Of a stretch of DNA of 64,000 nucleotides, positions 34,698 to 46,918 are shown one piece after another. The stretch's first letter is position 1. Every line of letters starts with the position of its first letter. Source of the DNA: Tenodera sinensis (taxonomy: Eukaryota; Arthropoda; Insecta; Mantodea; Mantidae); contig CM060963.1 in NCBI GenBank assembly GCA_030765045.1, positions 95,857,676 to 95,921,675 on the forward strand, in the 5' to 3' direction. Made by a program: the position numbers and the translations under genes. The notes beneath the pieces were generated by a model. It was not told where the DNA came from and made no database searches. It was given only the letters and a program-made list of their open reading frames with translations.

Positions 34698-36871
34698 GTT
34701 TAAGTCAGGCCTGGGGGCGTCGTGTGTTCGCGTGAGGAAAAACAGGTTTCTACCGTCCCATACGTGCGTGCAATAAAGGCACATGAACCAGTCAGTGGCG
34801 TACTCGTGTTGCTTAATTTTAATTTATTACAAACACAAAATTAAACACTATACAATATTTACATATATGTTGTAGTATTATATTTTCATATTTTACAATG
34901 CCATTTAGACTTGCAAGACTTTGAAGTATATTAATATGTAATAAACTAAAACATTTCGTAAATCACGTAAACCTGGAGCGCTACTTACTGAGTCACTGTT
35001 GAAACATGCAATCTTTTGTGCTTCATTATTTCGTCATATTCTGGCTGCAAATTTGAACATTGCAATCGCAATATGTGCACTAAATTTTCATCACTTAATT
35101 ACTGCGTGAAGCAGTTTTGACATTGTTCAGCTTACTGAAAAACTGCTCACAACAATATGTTGTACCAAACGTAGCTACAATGCGACTGCCAAAGAGACAT
35201 AAATTTGAAAACTTCATTTTGGGTAGTGTTCGAAACAACTCTACTCCCAACAGTCCTAAAGTCCGCAGAGGTGTGTTGTTCTGGAGGTCGATTAATTACA
35301 TCTGCAAAGAGTGTGGTGCATCTTTAACATCGAATGCAAATGGGTTGTTAAACAACCTCCATTCTGTGTGCATGGTCTTCAGATCATTAAATCAGATTTT
35401 AAATTCTTCCAGTAAATCTTCCAGAATTGTCTTGTATTTGTTTAGTACTTCAGAAGATCCTTTAATAAATATGCATTTCAAATGCGTATGATACAAATCT
35501 GTGTGCTGTATTTGATACATCCAGAGTCGCAATTTGTCCATGAAAGCCTTTAGTTCATCAATCATCGTAATGATTAAATTGTCTTTCCCTTGTAGGGTAG
35601 TGTTCAATGTATTTAAGTGTAACGTTAGATCACTCAAAAATGCTAACTCACAAGTGCTAAGTTCTCCAAAGTCTATTTCCTGATCTTTTAAAAACATGTG
35701 TATTTCGCTTCGTAACGCGAAAACTCTCTGATGCACGTTGCCTCTACTTAGCTATCTAATTTGAGAATGATACGGCAGATCTAAAAACTCAGAATTTATA
35801 TCTTTTAAAAATTCTTGAAACTGTCTATGACGAAGTGAATTCGACCTAATGGTATTCACAATTCGCACAACAACTGACATCACTGTATCCAACGTTACTG
35901 ATTTCGCACACAATGCCTCGCGATGAATAAAGCAATGTCTGGGTTTATTCCTTTTGCTGCAAGAACACCTCGAAGTCTTCCTATAAATCCCGACGTATGA
36001 CCCATCATGCATGGCGCTCCATCGGTTGCAACACTAACTAGTTTTTCCAATGGAAGATTAAAGTGTTCCATTGTCTTTAGCACAGCGTTAAGCACATTCT
36101 CACATGTGGTCCGGTCCTTTAACGATGCAAGATCTAGAAATTCTTCGCTGATATTGAAATTTTCATAAACTCCTCTTAAGAAAACATCTAACTGAGCCGT
36201 GTCTTTCCTGTCACTACACTCGTCTAGTGCTAATGAGTAGTACACCAACTGTCCGATTTTCGTTTTCAGCTGTTTCTCCAAATTGCAAGCAATTTCTGTA
36301 ATTCGCTCGGTGACTGTTCGACGAGATAAACTAAGAGATTTAAAGGAATTCACTAAATCAGAGCAGATTTCTTCAGCAGCAGTTATCAAGCACTCCTTTA
36401 TAAAGTCTCCTTCAGAGAGGGGTTTAGAGGATTTGGCAATTTCGTTTGCAATTTTAAAACTGGCACGAACTATGTTTTGCCGGTCAACTATCGTCTTGCT
36501 AGTACTGTTACTTTTGGCTTGTAAATTTTGCTTAAGACGATCCAGCATTTTTTCACGAGCCACACCTGTTAGCTTCTCTTCACCATATTCTTGCGCATGC
36601 GCATTTGTGAAATGCCTCCTAATGTTATAATGTGAAGGATATGATACTGTTGCACCACAAACCAAACAATATGATTTTCCACCTTTAAAGACGGCAAAAT
36701 ACTTTTCTTCCCATTCGGGATTAAATGTTGGCGTGACACGTCCTGCACTCATTGTGAAAGGCACGTCACTGAACTGGTGTGTGCTTGCATCGTCCTCACC
36801 CAACACACACGCTCAAGGTCGTGAGTGCAGTCCCGCTCAATGTGCACCACTCCCCCAGGCCTGGTTTAAGT
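34698..36871 (-). mobile_element. hAT-superfamily DNA transposon, complete ends, inactive
   Basis: The element spans 34706-36863. Both ends carry the 12-bp terminal inverted repeat CAGGCCTGGGGG (34706-34717, and its complement at 36852-36863), with weaker similarity further in. Perfect 8-bp duplications GTTTAAGT flank it (34698-34705 and 36864-36871). An 8-bp duplication and CAGG... ends are diagnostic for hAT. The 2158-bp element encodes one transposase on the minus strand, which is now broken. Its structure was therefore autonomous, but this copy cannot move by itself. Confidence 0.93.
34985..36752 (-). pseudogene. hAT transposase (BED-finger, ZBED/GTF2IRD2-like), frameshifted
   Basis: The transposase reads from the ATG at 36752 (a more upstream in-frame ATG at 36806 is less family-like) to a stop at 34985-34987, about 590 codons. 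The BED zinc finger has C29, C32, H47 and H52. The catalytic core starts at D177 (LALDECSD) and includes D244 (TDGAPCMMG). Near 35938-35945 a frameshift moves the frame just before the conserved HCFIHREALCAK segment. A TAG at 35752-35754 replaces the Trp expected in the IRWLSRG motif. Further stops occur at 35392-35394 and about 35301. The hAT dimerisation motif FGTTYCCEQFFS is still readable near 35150, and a last shift near 35115 restores the C terminus. It lies entirely inside the TIR-bounded element. Confidence 0.88.
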
Positions 36872-37263
36872 CAACCAGCACAATGACACACGAAATCTTC
36901 TAACTTATTGCAAAATATCATAAGATGTTATAATTCCAATAACAAATTCTTTGATCATTTACATTCAAGTTTCTAGTTTCGATCAAACAATCTTCTAAAT
37001 TATTAAAGCTGCTAACATGTTGCTTCGCACATTTTGTTCTTCCTTATTTTATCCGTACCCAATAAAAAATTGCGTCATCTATTGTCGATGCGAAAAATTA
37101 AGTGGAATACGTAATTGCGTCACATGTATAATATGAATCAATTGAATGTTTATTATGTATTATACGTGTAAATTCAAAAGTACGGAGTTTCGTAATATTT
37201 TAATTTCATTACTATATTAATGAATACTATTTATCGCTACTTAAAGTATTAAATACGTGTCAT
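36872..37263. other. AT-rich spacer between hAT element and (TTA)n
   Basis: Nothing is recognisable in about 390 bp of AT-rich DNA. Confidence 0.55.
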
Positions 37264-37466
<203 letters not shown>

Positions 37467-38349
37467 AATTTCGCATAATCAAGGTTTTAAAATAAAGCCA
37501 ATTAGGAAGAAAAACAATATTACCTATAATAACATTTCTTCAATAACAAAAAAATATTTGTTTTCTACGGGTTAAGAATTTAATAATAAATCACACTTCC
37601 TTCTCTTTCTTTAGATTATTAATTTTAAAAACTGCTACAATGCTGACTTGACTAGCAAGCTACTATAATACCATGAACCAGTGTAACTAAACAAGACTTC
37701 CAGGCCATAATATTGTAAAGTTAAAACTTTTTCTGAATATCGTTTCCCATTAGAAACATGAACATCTGATTAAGTTATAGAAAGAGATTTCATCCTGACT
37801 TGGTTAGATACTCCATAATTCGAAACACACACTGATCTCACGTTCATGCTTTCCAGGCCCTACTGGAGTTGGAAAATGATCCCATTGAAAGAAAAACCCT
37901 ATCCGAGTGCACAAAGCAGCACCCCGTCCATTACACCACAGAAACAGACCCAACTATCTTGTTTCGTTTGATAGACCGTTTGTCGCAGGTTATAACTATC
38001 TAGAGGCATTAGCACACAAATTAGATCACAGCTAAGCCTTAAATGTAACAATAATTCCTAGAGCAAGGTCCTAATTAGTCTATCTGAGCACACAAAGGTA
38101 GGTTGGTAATGAGGCTAGTGTAGTCGGCAGACCTCCAGTCGTTAAATACCGTCATCCATGAATGGAAATCAGTGGTTTCCAACTTGTCCCATGAAACCCC
38201 AGGTGAAATCTCCGCTCCAGAATCGAGCCATTCCACATTGCTCCTAGTTTTGTAATACAAATATTGTTAAATTATACATTACTTAGGTTTCATGCCCGTA
38301 AGTAATGTTCCTATTTTTCTGACTACATGGAATTGTAATACTCAACGCT
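37467..38349. other. Spacer without recognised features
   Basis: No gene was recognised. The 38090-38250 part is richer in GC and has a short minus-strand ORF of 61 codons without family resemblance. Confidence 0.5.
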
Positions 38350-38625
38350 AATTAACCTGCTTCTGTGGTGTGGTGGTAGTGTGTCTGCCTCACATTCAAG
38401 AGGTTCTGAGTTCGAATCTCGGTTATGGTGAATTATCCGGATACGGTTTTTTCCAGGTTTTCCCTTTTCTTGAAAAGACGAATATTGCGCAACTTCAAGC
38501 TCTATGGACCTCGGGCTCATTTGGGCACGATTTCGCTGATTTAATTCATTCATCGTTAGATACATTACGCTGGAAGGCGCCAATACACAAAAAAGAAAAA
38601 GAAAGAGAAGAAAAAAGTCGGTCGT
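38350..38625 (+). mobile_element. tRNA-derived SINE, family C copy 1
   Basis: The head has GGTGTGGTGGTAGTGTGTC and the B box GAGTTCGAATCTCGG (about 38408-38422). The body matches the SINE at 60575-60839 block by block: TTATCCGGATACGGTTTTTT/TTATCGGGTAAGGTTTTTT, GAAAAGACGAATATTG/GAGAAGACGAATGTCG, and CCTCGGGCTCATTT in both. The A-rich GAAAGAGAAG tail ends near 38622. It is older than the other copy, since no clean duplication remains. Confidence 0.75.
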
Positions 38626-41600
38626 GTTATTCAATATAGAGGCACAACAATCTCGTCTAATTGGCTCTCACGTAACCGGATAAGCTGGGAATCCGGTTAA
38701 ACAGATTGGCACTACAGATAGGATAGAGATCGCCGTCGGTCGCATGCTTGAAGCAAACAATGAATATTAGATTTTCTAATGATTCGTTTCTCGTTATGTT
38801 TCAATCACTAAAAACGCCTGAGAACACACCTCACCCACAACACAGCTAAGGAAAAGTAGTTGCATAAGTTTCTGTTTTTAAGGAGAAATTCCCAGCTCGA
38901 AATCGACTAAACCACTTTTGACATGCATCTTCCCTGTAGACAGCGCAAATGTTCTGCCGTCATTCTGACGCGGGTTTGTCCTTACGATAGTAAGGAAATG
39001 TTCCTTTCTGCTTTGCATAGTTTGTAAACACAAGTTGACGCGGTTCCATCCGACGTCATTCACAAACACACACTGACGTATTCAATAGAGAGTCTGGTTG
39101 TTGACCTCAAGTCGTAGGGTGAGGGTGGGGGTGGGGGTGGTTAGGCAACTATGATAACTTCAGTGTACAGAGGGAGTGTTAGGGTTTAGGCATGGAATTA
39201 GCGAGTAAACTAAACGAACTTATGAGACAACCGTATCGATTACTACGGTCATTTAAAATCACAATTCAGATCGTTTTATTTGTTTTCTTGATAGTTTTGA
39301 TAGCGAACTTGTACTCTCAGCTAGACAGTTCTCTCTTCTGCTCTTGCTGTGATCTATCGTAAGTTTTATCCATTTGTTTAATAGTTTGTTTCTGAAATAT
39401 CTGTTTTACCTCCGATAGCACATAAACCGGATAAGTGAGGTAACGAAGAACTTGATCCCAGTTTTCTTGTGTTGCTGAAGACTGGCTAGAGACAATATGA
39501 TGTGATACAATATGTTGTGCAGGTAATTACTATTATAAACTTGTGTGCTTTTTCTTTTGCTACATGCAATATCTTCCTCTGTTTTAACAGTCGCTAGCTA
39601 GAGCTTTCTTTGCTATTTAAAAATTAACCTCACACTTGGTCACAGTTGACTTCATAACAACCGAGAATCGAGATGGAAAGCAAGTGTCTACTAATATACC
39701 TACTTCTAATTTTTCCTATCTGATGTTTTGCTTTAATGGCTGGCTAAATATTTGCTGAATGTGGTTTAAGCAACGGAAAACCATATGTAATCCAAAGCGT
39801 GTTTTGCAAGACAGTGCTTAAATGTTAAAACACAAAATTGTCTCTACAGTACATATTTAATTTCCCCAAGTATCCTTCCGAATTTCATTCGACGAGACCG
39901 ACTCATGCTTTTGAATCAGTTAACTTATTATCAATAAAATTATTGTTGCTTACTTCAGTTAATCATACCTTATTCCAAAACTTGAAAGCAAATAAACCTA
40001 TGTATAGATTAAAATTTAATATTTACTAATTTTGTTTAAAATTTCTACCGAAATAACAGCAGCAGGACCATTTTCTGATACCAGACTGTTTTATTTGTGA
40101 TTTTATCTAGTAGAACATGCTACGGAAGCTTATGATGAGGCTATTTAAAGAAACAAGTTAAACGGAGATGCAGGAGAGCATAACAAAAAATAAAGACCTT
40201 ATATTCCAAAATAGGTTGAAGGATAACAAGAAGGGGATTGATTATTTTAAAGCGTGTTCAAGTTTAGAAATTTTTCTCTTAAATTCCATATTGTACGTCG
40301 GATGAAATTCTGAGGGGGGAATAGAGCGAGAAACTTTTCGATTTATTATGCGGTAGCTCTTGGGTGATAGTGTGTAACAGGGAAGTATCTGGGGAACAAT
40401 GATTGTTTGCATTACTTTTATATTTCAGCAATTTATCGTGCTGAATTAACTAAATTAAAAGAGCATACAATTATAGATTTAATCATTCGTTATTTATTCA
40501 ATAAAATTACTTTGAATTGTTTTTTTTTTCGTGGAAAAAATACACTCACAATCTCTTCCAACAGAAAGTGGTCGCTTTAGTATTCCAAGTTAATACCTTT
40601 ACTTACATTGCAGTTAAAGCACATCCTTTGCAATACAATAATTTTATAATTTATATCATTCACATCTTAGATAAATACTAGAATCGCAGTCACTATGCAA
40701 AGATTTCAAGTGAATATTTACATTCCGATTCATCTTTATCCACAATTACTAATTTCCCCTTGTTGGTTATATTACTTTCAAGTACTGCAGAAATGTGCCA
40801 CGATATACTACCGTAATGGCTATCTGTCTATCCGTCATCCACTCATTCATCCCCCCGTCCGTTCTTCCGTAAGTCTGTTTGTGTGTTAAAAAGCATTAGG
40901 CCTATATTTATCTTAGTCCTTGATTTGGTATTCTCTTTGAGCCTGTAATTAAGAATCTTGCTTCGGTATAATTAAACATTCCTACAATGAATGACAATTC
41001 TTTGAGCTTCTGTTGTTCCTCTCATATTGCTATATTCTTTCTGAGTTAATGTATAAATTGGAGGGCCACATCGCAGATGAATAAACCTGTCTAAATGATT
41101 GCCCAACTGAGCCCAGAGTAATCGAAAGTAACCGATGTTAACTCTCGTCCCTCGAATTGGAAGTCAGACCACTGGTTTCCGGCCTCCCATGAGTTGGTAG
41201 AAGTCTGAGTGGGGAGGAAACCTAAGCCGGACTCCGCCGGGGTGCTTCTAGCTGGGAAAATGTAGAGACAACCTGCTCTGTAGTGGCAACGTTCCGGCTG
41301 CCCTTAGGATCCGTTCGCCTTTTCCATCCTCCTGAGGGTCATTAACATAAGTACAAAAGATGGTCTTTTGGTTGAGTACTACGTCATAGATATGTTCTTA
41401 ATTTAAGAAATCGTATGTCTAAATAAATACTATCTTTGGCTCGTGAAATGAATTCAGTGGATTTTCTATTTATTCATTATAATTAAAATTACATTTTCCT
41501 CTTTTCCCATTGAGCATTTTAGTCGTTATTCCATCTGTCCAAAGATATTTTAAGGATTTTTCCGACTTACTACGTTGGTATTCCTGAAAATTAGTTATAG

Positions 41601-42139
41601 CTTGCAGCCACAATTGTTGCCATACCGATAATGCAATAATATGCAGTAAATAACAGGAGGGATAAACTATCAACAGATCACAAAAGTAATCGAGTTACTG
41701 CCAATTACGGCCTATTACAAATTTAGAGCATTGTGACAGTGGATATATCAGCTGCAAACTTTCCGGTCAAACTTCAGTCCCATAAAAGTTGTGTGTCACA
41801 GCAAGGAATCCAAAAGTGTTTAAAACTGTGGTTGTTTTGGTCTCTGAAAGGCAGTGGTTGTAACGGCAAAACAAGGTGGAAGAAACAGAGATAAATATTT
41901 TAGTATTCAGGAGACCTTTGGAATGTTATCAGCTGAACTATTCTTTCGGCAAAAAGAGTTATGATGGTTTTATTTAACGTACTTTTTAGAGTATAATCCC
42001 GGCATTGAAATGTTTCAAGGTAAATCTGTTCTTCAGGATCATAGCAACAATTCCGATGAGAATATTTGTTTTTCTTCGTTTTCAAAATGAATTTAAAGTA
42101 TTTTTTAAAATTGGCAGTAGTCATTACCATTATTTATAT
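38626..42139. other. AT-rich spacer, no gene recognised
   Basis: The stretch at 41150-41340 is conspicuously GC-rich, with a GGGGTGCTTCTAGCTGGGAA segment, and may be an unassigned repeat. A G-rich motif lies at 39117-39137. The rest holds only short accidental ORFs. Confidence 0.5.
39117..39137 (+). other. G-quadruplex-type motif
   Basis: Four G tracts (GGG at 39117, GGG at 39123, GGGGG at 39127, GGGGG at 39133) are separated by loops of 3, 1 and 1 bases, matching the canonical G3+N1-7 pattern. No gene is adjacent that would give it a regulatory meaning. Confidence 0.7.
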
Positions 42140-42400
42140 TATGACAAAATGACAAAATCAGTCGCTACTGTTGTAGCAGTTTATTGTGTTCTAAAATTTT
42201 ATCTCAAATACAGTTTTCTTCTCTTCGTTAACACAGTCTACAGTCTTTCCTGTTATCTTCTTACACGCACTGACACACTGGGCAATTCATTTCTGTAACT
42301 GCAATCAATTCCGCTCTGTTGTTTCCTAGCCTACTTACATAGAGGAGATGACATCACAGGACCTTTCTTGAGTTTCACACACACCGGCGATGACGTAGCT
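42140..42400 (-). mobile_element. LTR-like family B copy, 3' part
   Basis: The minus strand reads TAGGCTAGGAAACAACAG, CAGTGTGTCAGTGCGTG, GACTGTGTTAACGAAGAG, ACTGTATTTGAGATAAAA and GACTGATTTTGTCATTTTGTCATA. This is the same block order as the copies at 46200-46413 and 52620-53002. The terminal GTCACA has decayed to GTCATA. The upstream border is unclear, and GC-rich DNA extends to about 42500. Confidence 0.6.
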
Positions 42401-42740
42401 AGGTCGTTCTCGAATGTTGATTGTGGTTAGTCACATAAACTCAAACAGACACAGGCATGTGGCGTAAAGCAGCCCGGCGTCGACCGTCTCCTGCTGCGCG
42501 CCTGCCGGATGTTACATTAAGATGTAGTTACACTTCTTTAATTACAGTGTCTTAGATTGATGTATACGCTATTTGAAGAGCAAATTCCCATCAACTAAAT
42601 GAGACACAAATACAATAATTGTTGTTTATGATTCAGAGGACAATGGAAGCATTAAAACAGTGATCTCTTCGTAAAGTAAACTGAGGGTACATTTATCCTT
42701 TGGTGAACGTAAGTGGGTGCTGAAATGTTGGAAAGTGTAG

Positions 42741-42950
42741 AATGTTGTTGAGTTTCAACGATCTTGGAGACATGAATTTGTTACACCAATACCAACAAGG
42801 TAACAAACGTAAGAATTAGCGTCAGGTTTGAAGTTGATGGAACGGTCCAAAGATGTGTTGAAAGCACAGTGCGGAAGAAAGAGAAGTTCCACCACTAACG
42901 ATAGTGCTCAAACGGTTATGAAAGCTTTTGCACGAAAAAATGTCGTTGCT
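42741..42950 (+). pseudogene. DUF4817/HTH transposase relic (mariner-related), second copy
   Basis: Across three frames the translation contains FQRSWRHEFVTPIPTR, then VTNVRISVRFEVDGTVQ, then KDVLKAQCGRKRSSTTNDSA followed by VMKAFARKN. This matches the helix-turn-helix region of DUF4817-type transposases (RRWRREFGTPPPTR, then IRDKFEVDGTV, then GRCGRKRSST, then AFARSP). At least two frameshifts occur within 200 bp, and no catalytic domain follows. It is a different lineage from the relic at 7840. Confidence 0.6.
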
Positions 42951-43051
42951 GAGAGTCTACTGTGGCGGAAGGGAACGTTTTCGATATATAAGGCATTAAG
43001 AATTATAATACAACAAAATTGTGTGCCTGTCTCGTTTCATTGATCCGCGGG

Positions 43052-43085
43052 CCAAATGATCTAGTTTTCGATGGTTCAATGGAAC
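43052..43085 (+). mobile_element. Degenerate I-LINE tail fragment
   Basis: AAATGATCTAGTTTTCGATGG resembles the TAATGACCTAGTTGTCGACGG tail seen at 6916-6936. It is followed by CATTGACTGACT, a possible remnant of a tetranucleotide tail. No flanking duplication was found. Confidence 0.4.
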
Positions 43086-44295
43086 TCATTGACTGACTAG
43101 GTGTTCAGAAGTAGTGTTTCAAGGAGTGTTTCAACCTTGTACAGTTTTCAGCAGATTTTAACATATATGGTAAACACCTAGATTCTATTGTGTGGGAAAA
43201 TAGAGAAATGTCTGCAAAATCGGACTTTTCTGCAATCATCACCACTTGCTTTTAATCTGTGATAATCCGTATAGCACACCAAAATAGGTAATACATATAA
43301 CCTACATACATAATATACAGATACAGCTGTGTAATTGCAATATTTGTACAGCTAATTCAGGACAGCATAAAGAACAATATTGCATCGATATTTACTTCAT
43401 TTGGGGACCTATTAATCTAGTATGTTTCGAGACCAGTGTTTTACACGTTGGTTAGTACTTTCAAGTAAGCTTGCCACAGAAACGATGACGCAGAGTGGAC
43501 GGAGCGAATGTTGTAACGCAGTTACCAATGCTGTATTAGAGCTCAGACCAAATGCTTTCTGGGAAGCCATGACTCCACATTACCTATACCAGTGGATCTA
43601 GATAGGTAGGAAGCAAAACAATTGGTCTATCTGACAGACGTTGTTCATTTCATGACACAGTTAGACCTTGCAAGGGACATCAAGTAGTAAACTATGTTGT
43701 TGGTTTGTGGGAAAACGTTTAGACGAACAGAAACAACAACTTAAAAGTTGTGTACATATCAACGTACCAATTATCAGAATATCTGCACTTGTAGCCCTAA
43801 CCATCTGTATAATATCTATTATATACTTTGTTGAGTTCTATCATCTCACGAATCCAATCCTTTTTATTCCACAAAAATGATTAATTTAATAAAAATAGTA
43901 GCGGAAGCAGTGCAGTGTGTCTAATAATTGTACTCATTTACTTAGGGAAACGAAAGTGTTCCTGTTGCAAAGCTTTCACATTTTATTCTTTTCAAGAACC
44001 CTTTTACGGGGCTCTTAAACCAAAATCTACTTTTTCCTATGCCGCTGAACTTCAGAAAGTCTTCCATCACAAAAATCTCACTCTTCAGAGAATTGACAGG
44101 ATGTTCAGGAAATCAAATATCTTCTGCAGTGTACTTCATTTGTATAAAATCGAGTGATGACATTTTTCATTTCTGCTAAACATTGATAAATATGTGTATA
44201 CCATATAAACAGATGCGTTACTTACTGAAATTATGATTTTTAATATAAAAGGAAGAGCAATAAGGTATAAAAACTTAAGCTCTTCACCAAACATG
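43086..44295. other. Spacer, no recognised gene
   Basis: Two ORFs of 70-80 codons (43668-43880 and 43915-44157) lack family resemblance. Nothing else was seen. Confidence 0.5.
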
Positions 44296-44945
44296 AAAAG
44301 ATCTTATGTGTTTCACGCACATGACCTTCTCTACTCTTGTAGCAAGCATTCTTACAGACTCTTATTCCTGTATCTTCTTCGTGTTAGTTGAGAAAAACAT
44401 TTCAGAAATTATCTTATTGTTTGTTTCCTCGTAGGTGCAAGGGGAATATGAGAATACAGTAGGCTTTGAGCTATAGTCAAATCTTTCAACGCTTTGAGAT
44501 TCCGTTCTCTTTGCACGGTTAACATGTACAAAAAAGAACAACGATGTTGCATTTGATGAAAGTTTGTTTTCCGAAACTGACACAAATAACAAGGAATATT
44601 TCTGAAATGGTTCACTCTACAAAAGAAAAAAAATATTTTAACATAAATTGTGTGTTTCAACGAGATGTTGTCTCTTTTACCCTTTACGAGTTATTCAAAA
44701 TGCATCCAGAATAAACAGAATAAAATTCAAGATATACATTTTCCATAAAAATATAAACATATGGCATTTTAATCAAAATCGTTAGAGCCATTTTTAAGAA
44801 AATAAAAAATTTAGATAACTATTTCATGGAAAGGGTAGCTTAGGTTGGAGGATTTCCTTCAAAAGTTTTGTGTCGCATCCTTGAAAGACTTAAATACCAA
44901 CGTTGGTTTTTAACGGAATTTCGTTTTTGAGTTATGCTGTCCAAA

Positions 44946-44991
<46 letters not shown>

Positions 44992-45137
44992 CACACAAAC
45001 ACGCACGCACACACACGAGACTTTTTCTAGAAATTAGTTTTTTTTATTATGGGGACCTCAAAACATATACTGCCAGTGATATCTCGACATCAGTTTTTGA
45101 GTGGACTGCAATACTTCCTCTGCTATACGTAGCAGTG
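44296..45137 (+). repeat. Dispersed repeat family A, near-complete copy
   Basis: The block order is that of the 18166-19026 copy. It opens ATCTTATGTGTTTCACGCACATG, passes through CTTTGCACGGTTAACATG, CATATGGCATTTTAATC and TTTTTGAGTTATGCTGTCC, then a CA run at about 44946-45016. It closes with CAGTTTTTGAGTGGACTGCAA, TACTTCCTCTGC and TATACGTAGCAG. It is about 840 bp long and non-coding by comparison between copies. Confidence 0.75.
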
Positions 45138-45865
45138 AAAGTATGAACTTATTATTCGATAAAAATGATTAAATATTGATGACACGTTATGGCACAAGAA
45201 ATGGTATTTTTCTAAACAAGGGACAACACATAATTAAGAGTAAACTACATAAGACAGATAACTCCTAAGTTAGTTAACTTAGATATAGAACGATAGTAAA
45301 AAACGTAAAGAGAAAGGCAACATTCCCAATGAAATCGTTTAATTTGAATTTAAGCCAGTTGTTAAATGTGTTTCTAAGTTCCTCAAATCACATAAACATT
45401 GTGTCTTATATGGGTGTGAAGTTTGTAGTATATTTTAAACGTAAATTACGTTTAAGAAAAATTCCGCCTTTTCAATTTGTGTTCTCTAAATTAATCTCAA
45501 TCGTTTCAGTTTGTTGAACCTTCTTTAGGTCCTAGTAAGTCAGCTTTGAGAAAGAAACTCTAAAAACCGTTGGGAAAATAAGATACGGATAAAAGTGAAT
45601 GAATGGTTATGTATGTAAAGAATAGTGGGGTCAGAATAATATATATTGCACTTTGTATCTAGGTATATATAAGACACAAAACCTGTCCTTCCCTTCACTT
45701 CGCACCCGTTGCATGTGAATCTACGAAACAGTGTCAGGCCAAACCACTAATATATCAGAAGAGTTATATTGGCTTGCCCTACCTTGTGTATTTTTACTAT
45801 AGGTATTTTTATTGGTGTAATTTGATGCCAAAGTACTTCTAAGGTTTAGTTTAATAATTAAATAT
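45138..45865. other. AT-rich spacer
   Basis: No gene or repeat was recognised in this stretch. Confidence 0.5.
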
Positions 45866-46413
45866 TGTGACGTCGTGCCCGGCGCTCAACGAAGGACGAG
45901 CGGGGCCAAGCCTCTTCACACTAGATGCAGTGCCCACGAGTGACCAAGCTGCCTCGTGCGGTTGCTGTGTTTGCATGATTGTCAGTCGAGGCGGCAGAAA
46001 CTAAGGGGGTTTCGAGAATGCTCTCGAGACTTCACGCTGCATTTCTGGTGCGTGGAGCTGGAGAAAGATCCGCGTGAAATCATCCCTAGCATATAAAGGG
46101 GCGAGAGAGTAAGTTTTTATAGTTACAGACACGAGTCAGTCACTGTGTCAATGAGTGCTAGGCAGCTTTGCGTCGTAAGAAGATTCACCGCGAGTGATTA
46201 CATCGTCGTAATTAGCGTAAGAGAGACACAAGAAGTGAAAAAGACACTAAAAGGACCGAGCAAGGTTGTGAGAAGTAGAAATTGTGAGTAGTGATGGCCC
46301 GAAAGACTGCAGGCTGTGTTAACGAGGAGATGAAAATTGGTATTTGTGGTAGAAGTTTAGAAGATAATGAAGTGACAGAAAAGTAACCGGACTGATTTTG
46401 TAATTTTGGCACA
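45866..46413 (+). mobile_element. LTR-like family B copy, best-preserved (548 bp)
   Basis: It starts TGTGACGTCGTGCCCGG and ends TTTTGGCACA. The GC-rich 5' half leads to a TATA box (CATATAAAGG at 46090-46099), then the ACACGAGTCAGTCACTGTGTC block, AGTGAAAAAGACACTAAAAGG and AAAGACTGCAGGCTGTGTTAACG. No microsatellite is present in this copy. The flanking tetranucleotides are ATAT (45862-45865) and ATGT (46414-46417), one mismatch apart. That would fit a 4-bp duplication at an alternating purine-pyrimidine site, as known for Gypsy-type elements. No retroelement coding region lies next to it, so it is a solo LTR if the interpretation holds. Confidence 0.62.
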
Positions 46414-46457
46414 ATGTTTTGACTAAGCAAATCATAAATATTGTTATTATTATGTAT

Positions 46458-46918
46458 TGTGACAAAGTCAAGTCCGGTGGTTCCTTTATTTTATTTCTCC
46501 TAAAGCCGAATCACAATTCACAATTAGAGACCTAGAAACTGTTGTATCGTAACCTTGACATAAACTTAAAAAACAGTGCTCAATAATTGTTCGCAACTCA
46601 CTCTGAGAATTGACCATTTATTTTTTATTTTTGTTTTTTATAAGAGCATTTATGTTTATTTTACCAAAGGCTACCTCAGGGCTTATTTCATCCTCTTCAG
46701 CCACAAGTGAGTAAGCTTATATAGCCCCTGAATTACCGGCGATTGTTCTGGAAATGCAAGTTTCTTGAAACTTCTGCGTTATACAAGTTCCTACATGTCG
46801 AAAGCTCCTATAAGTAAAAGTACGCCTTTGTTCTGAGGTGCACATTGTTGTGTGTTGTTTGCCGGCCGACGCTTGCAAGGCGGTGGTGTGAGGTAACAGA
46901 CGCGGCCGCCGCGACCTT
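46458..46918 (-). mobile_element. LTR-like family B copy, inverted relative to its neighbour
   Basis: On the minus strand it ends CCGGACTTGACTTTGTCACA (plus strand 46458 onward is TGTGACAAAG). Upstream of that are AGAAATAAAATAAAGG, CAAGGTTACGATACAAC and a TATA box (+ 46716-46724). The CTACCTCACACCAC block known from copy 1 appears here as TTACCTCACACCACCGC. Only 44 bp separate its 3' end from the 3' end of the plus-strand copy at 45866-46413. The 5' border is approximate. Confidence 0.55.

Noticed and set aside
35117..35491. Plus-strand 124-codon ORF
   Set aside because: It is antisense to the decayed hAT transposase, whose C-terminal motifs are readable on the minus strand here.
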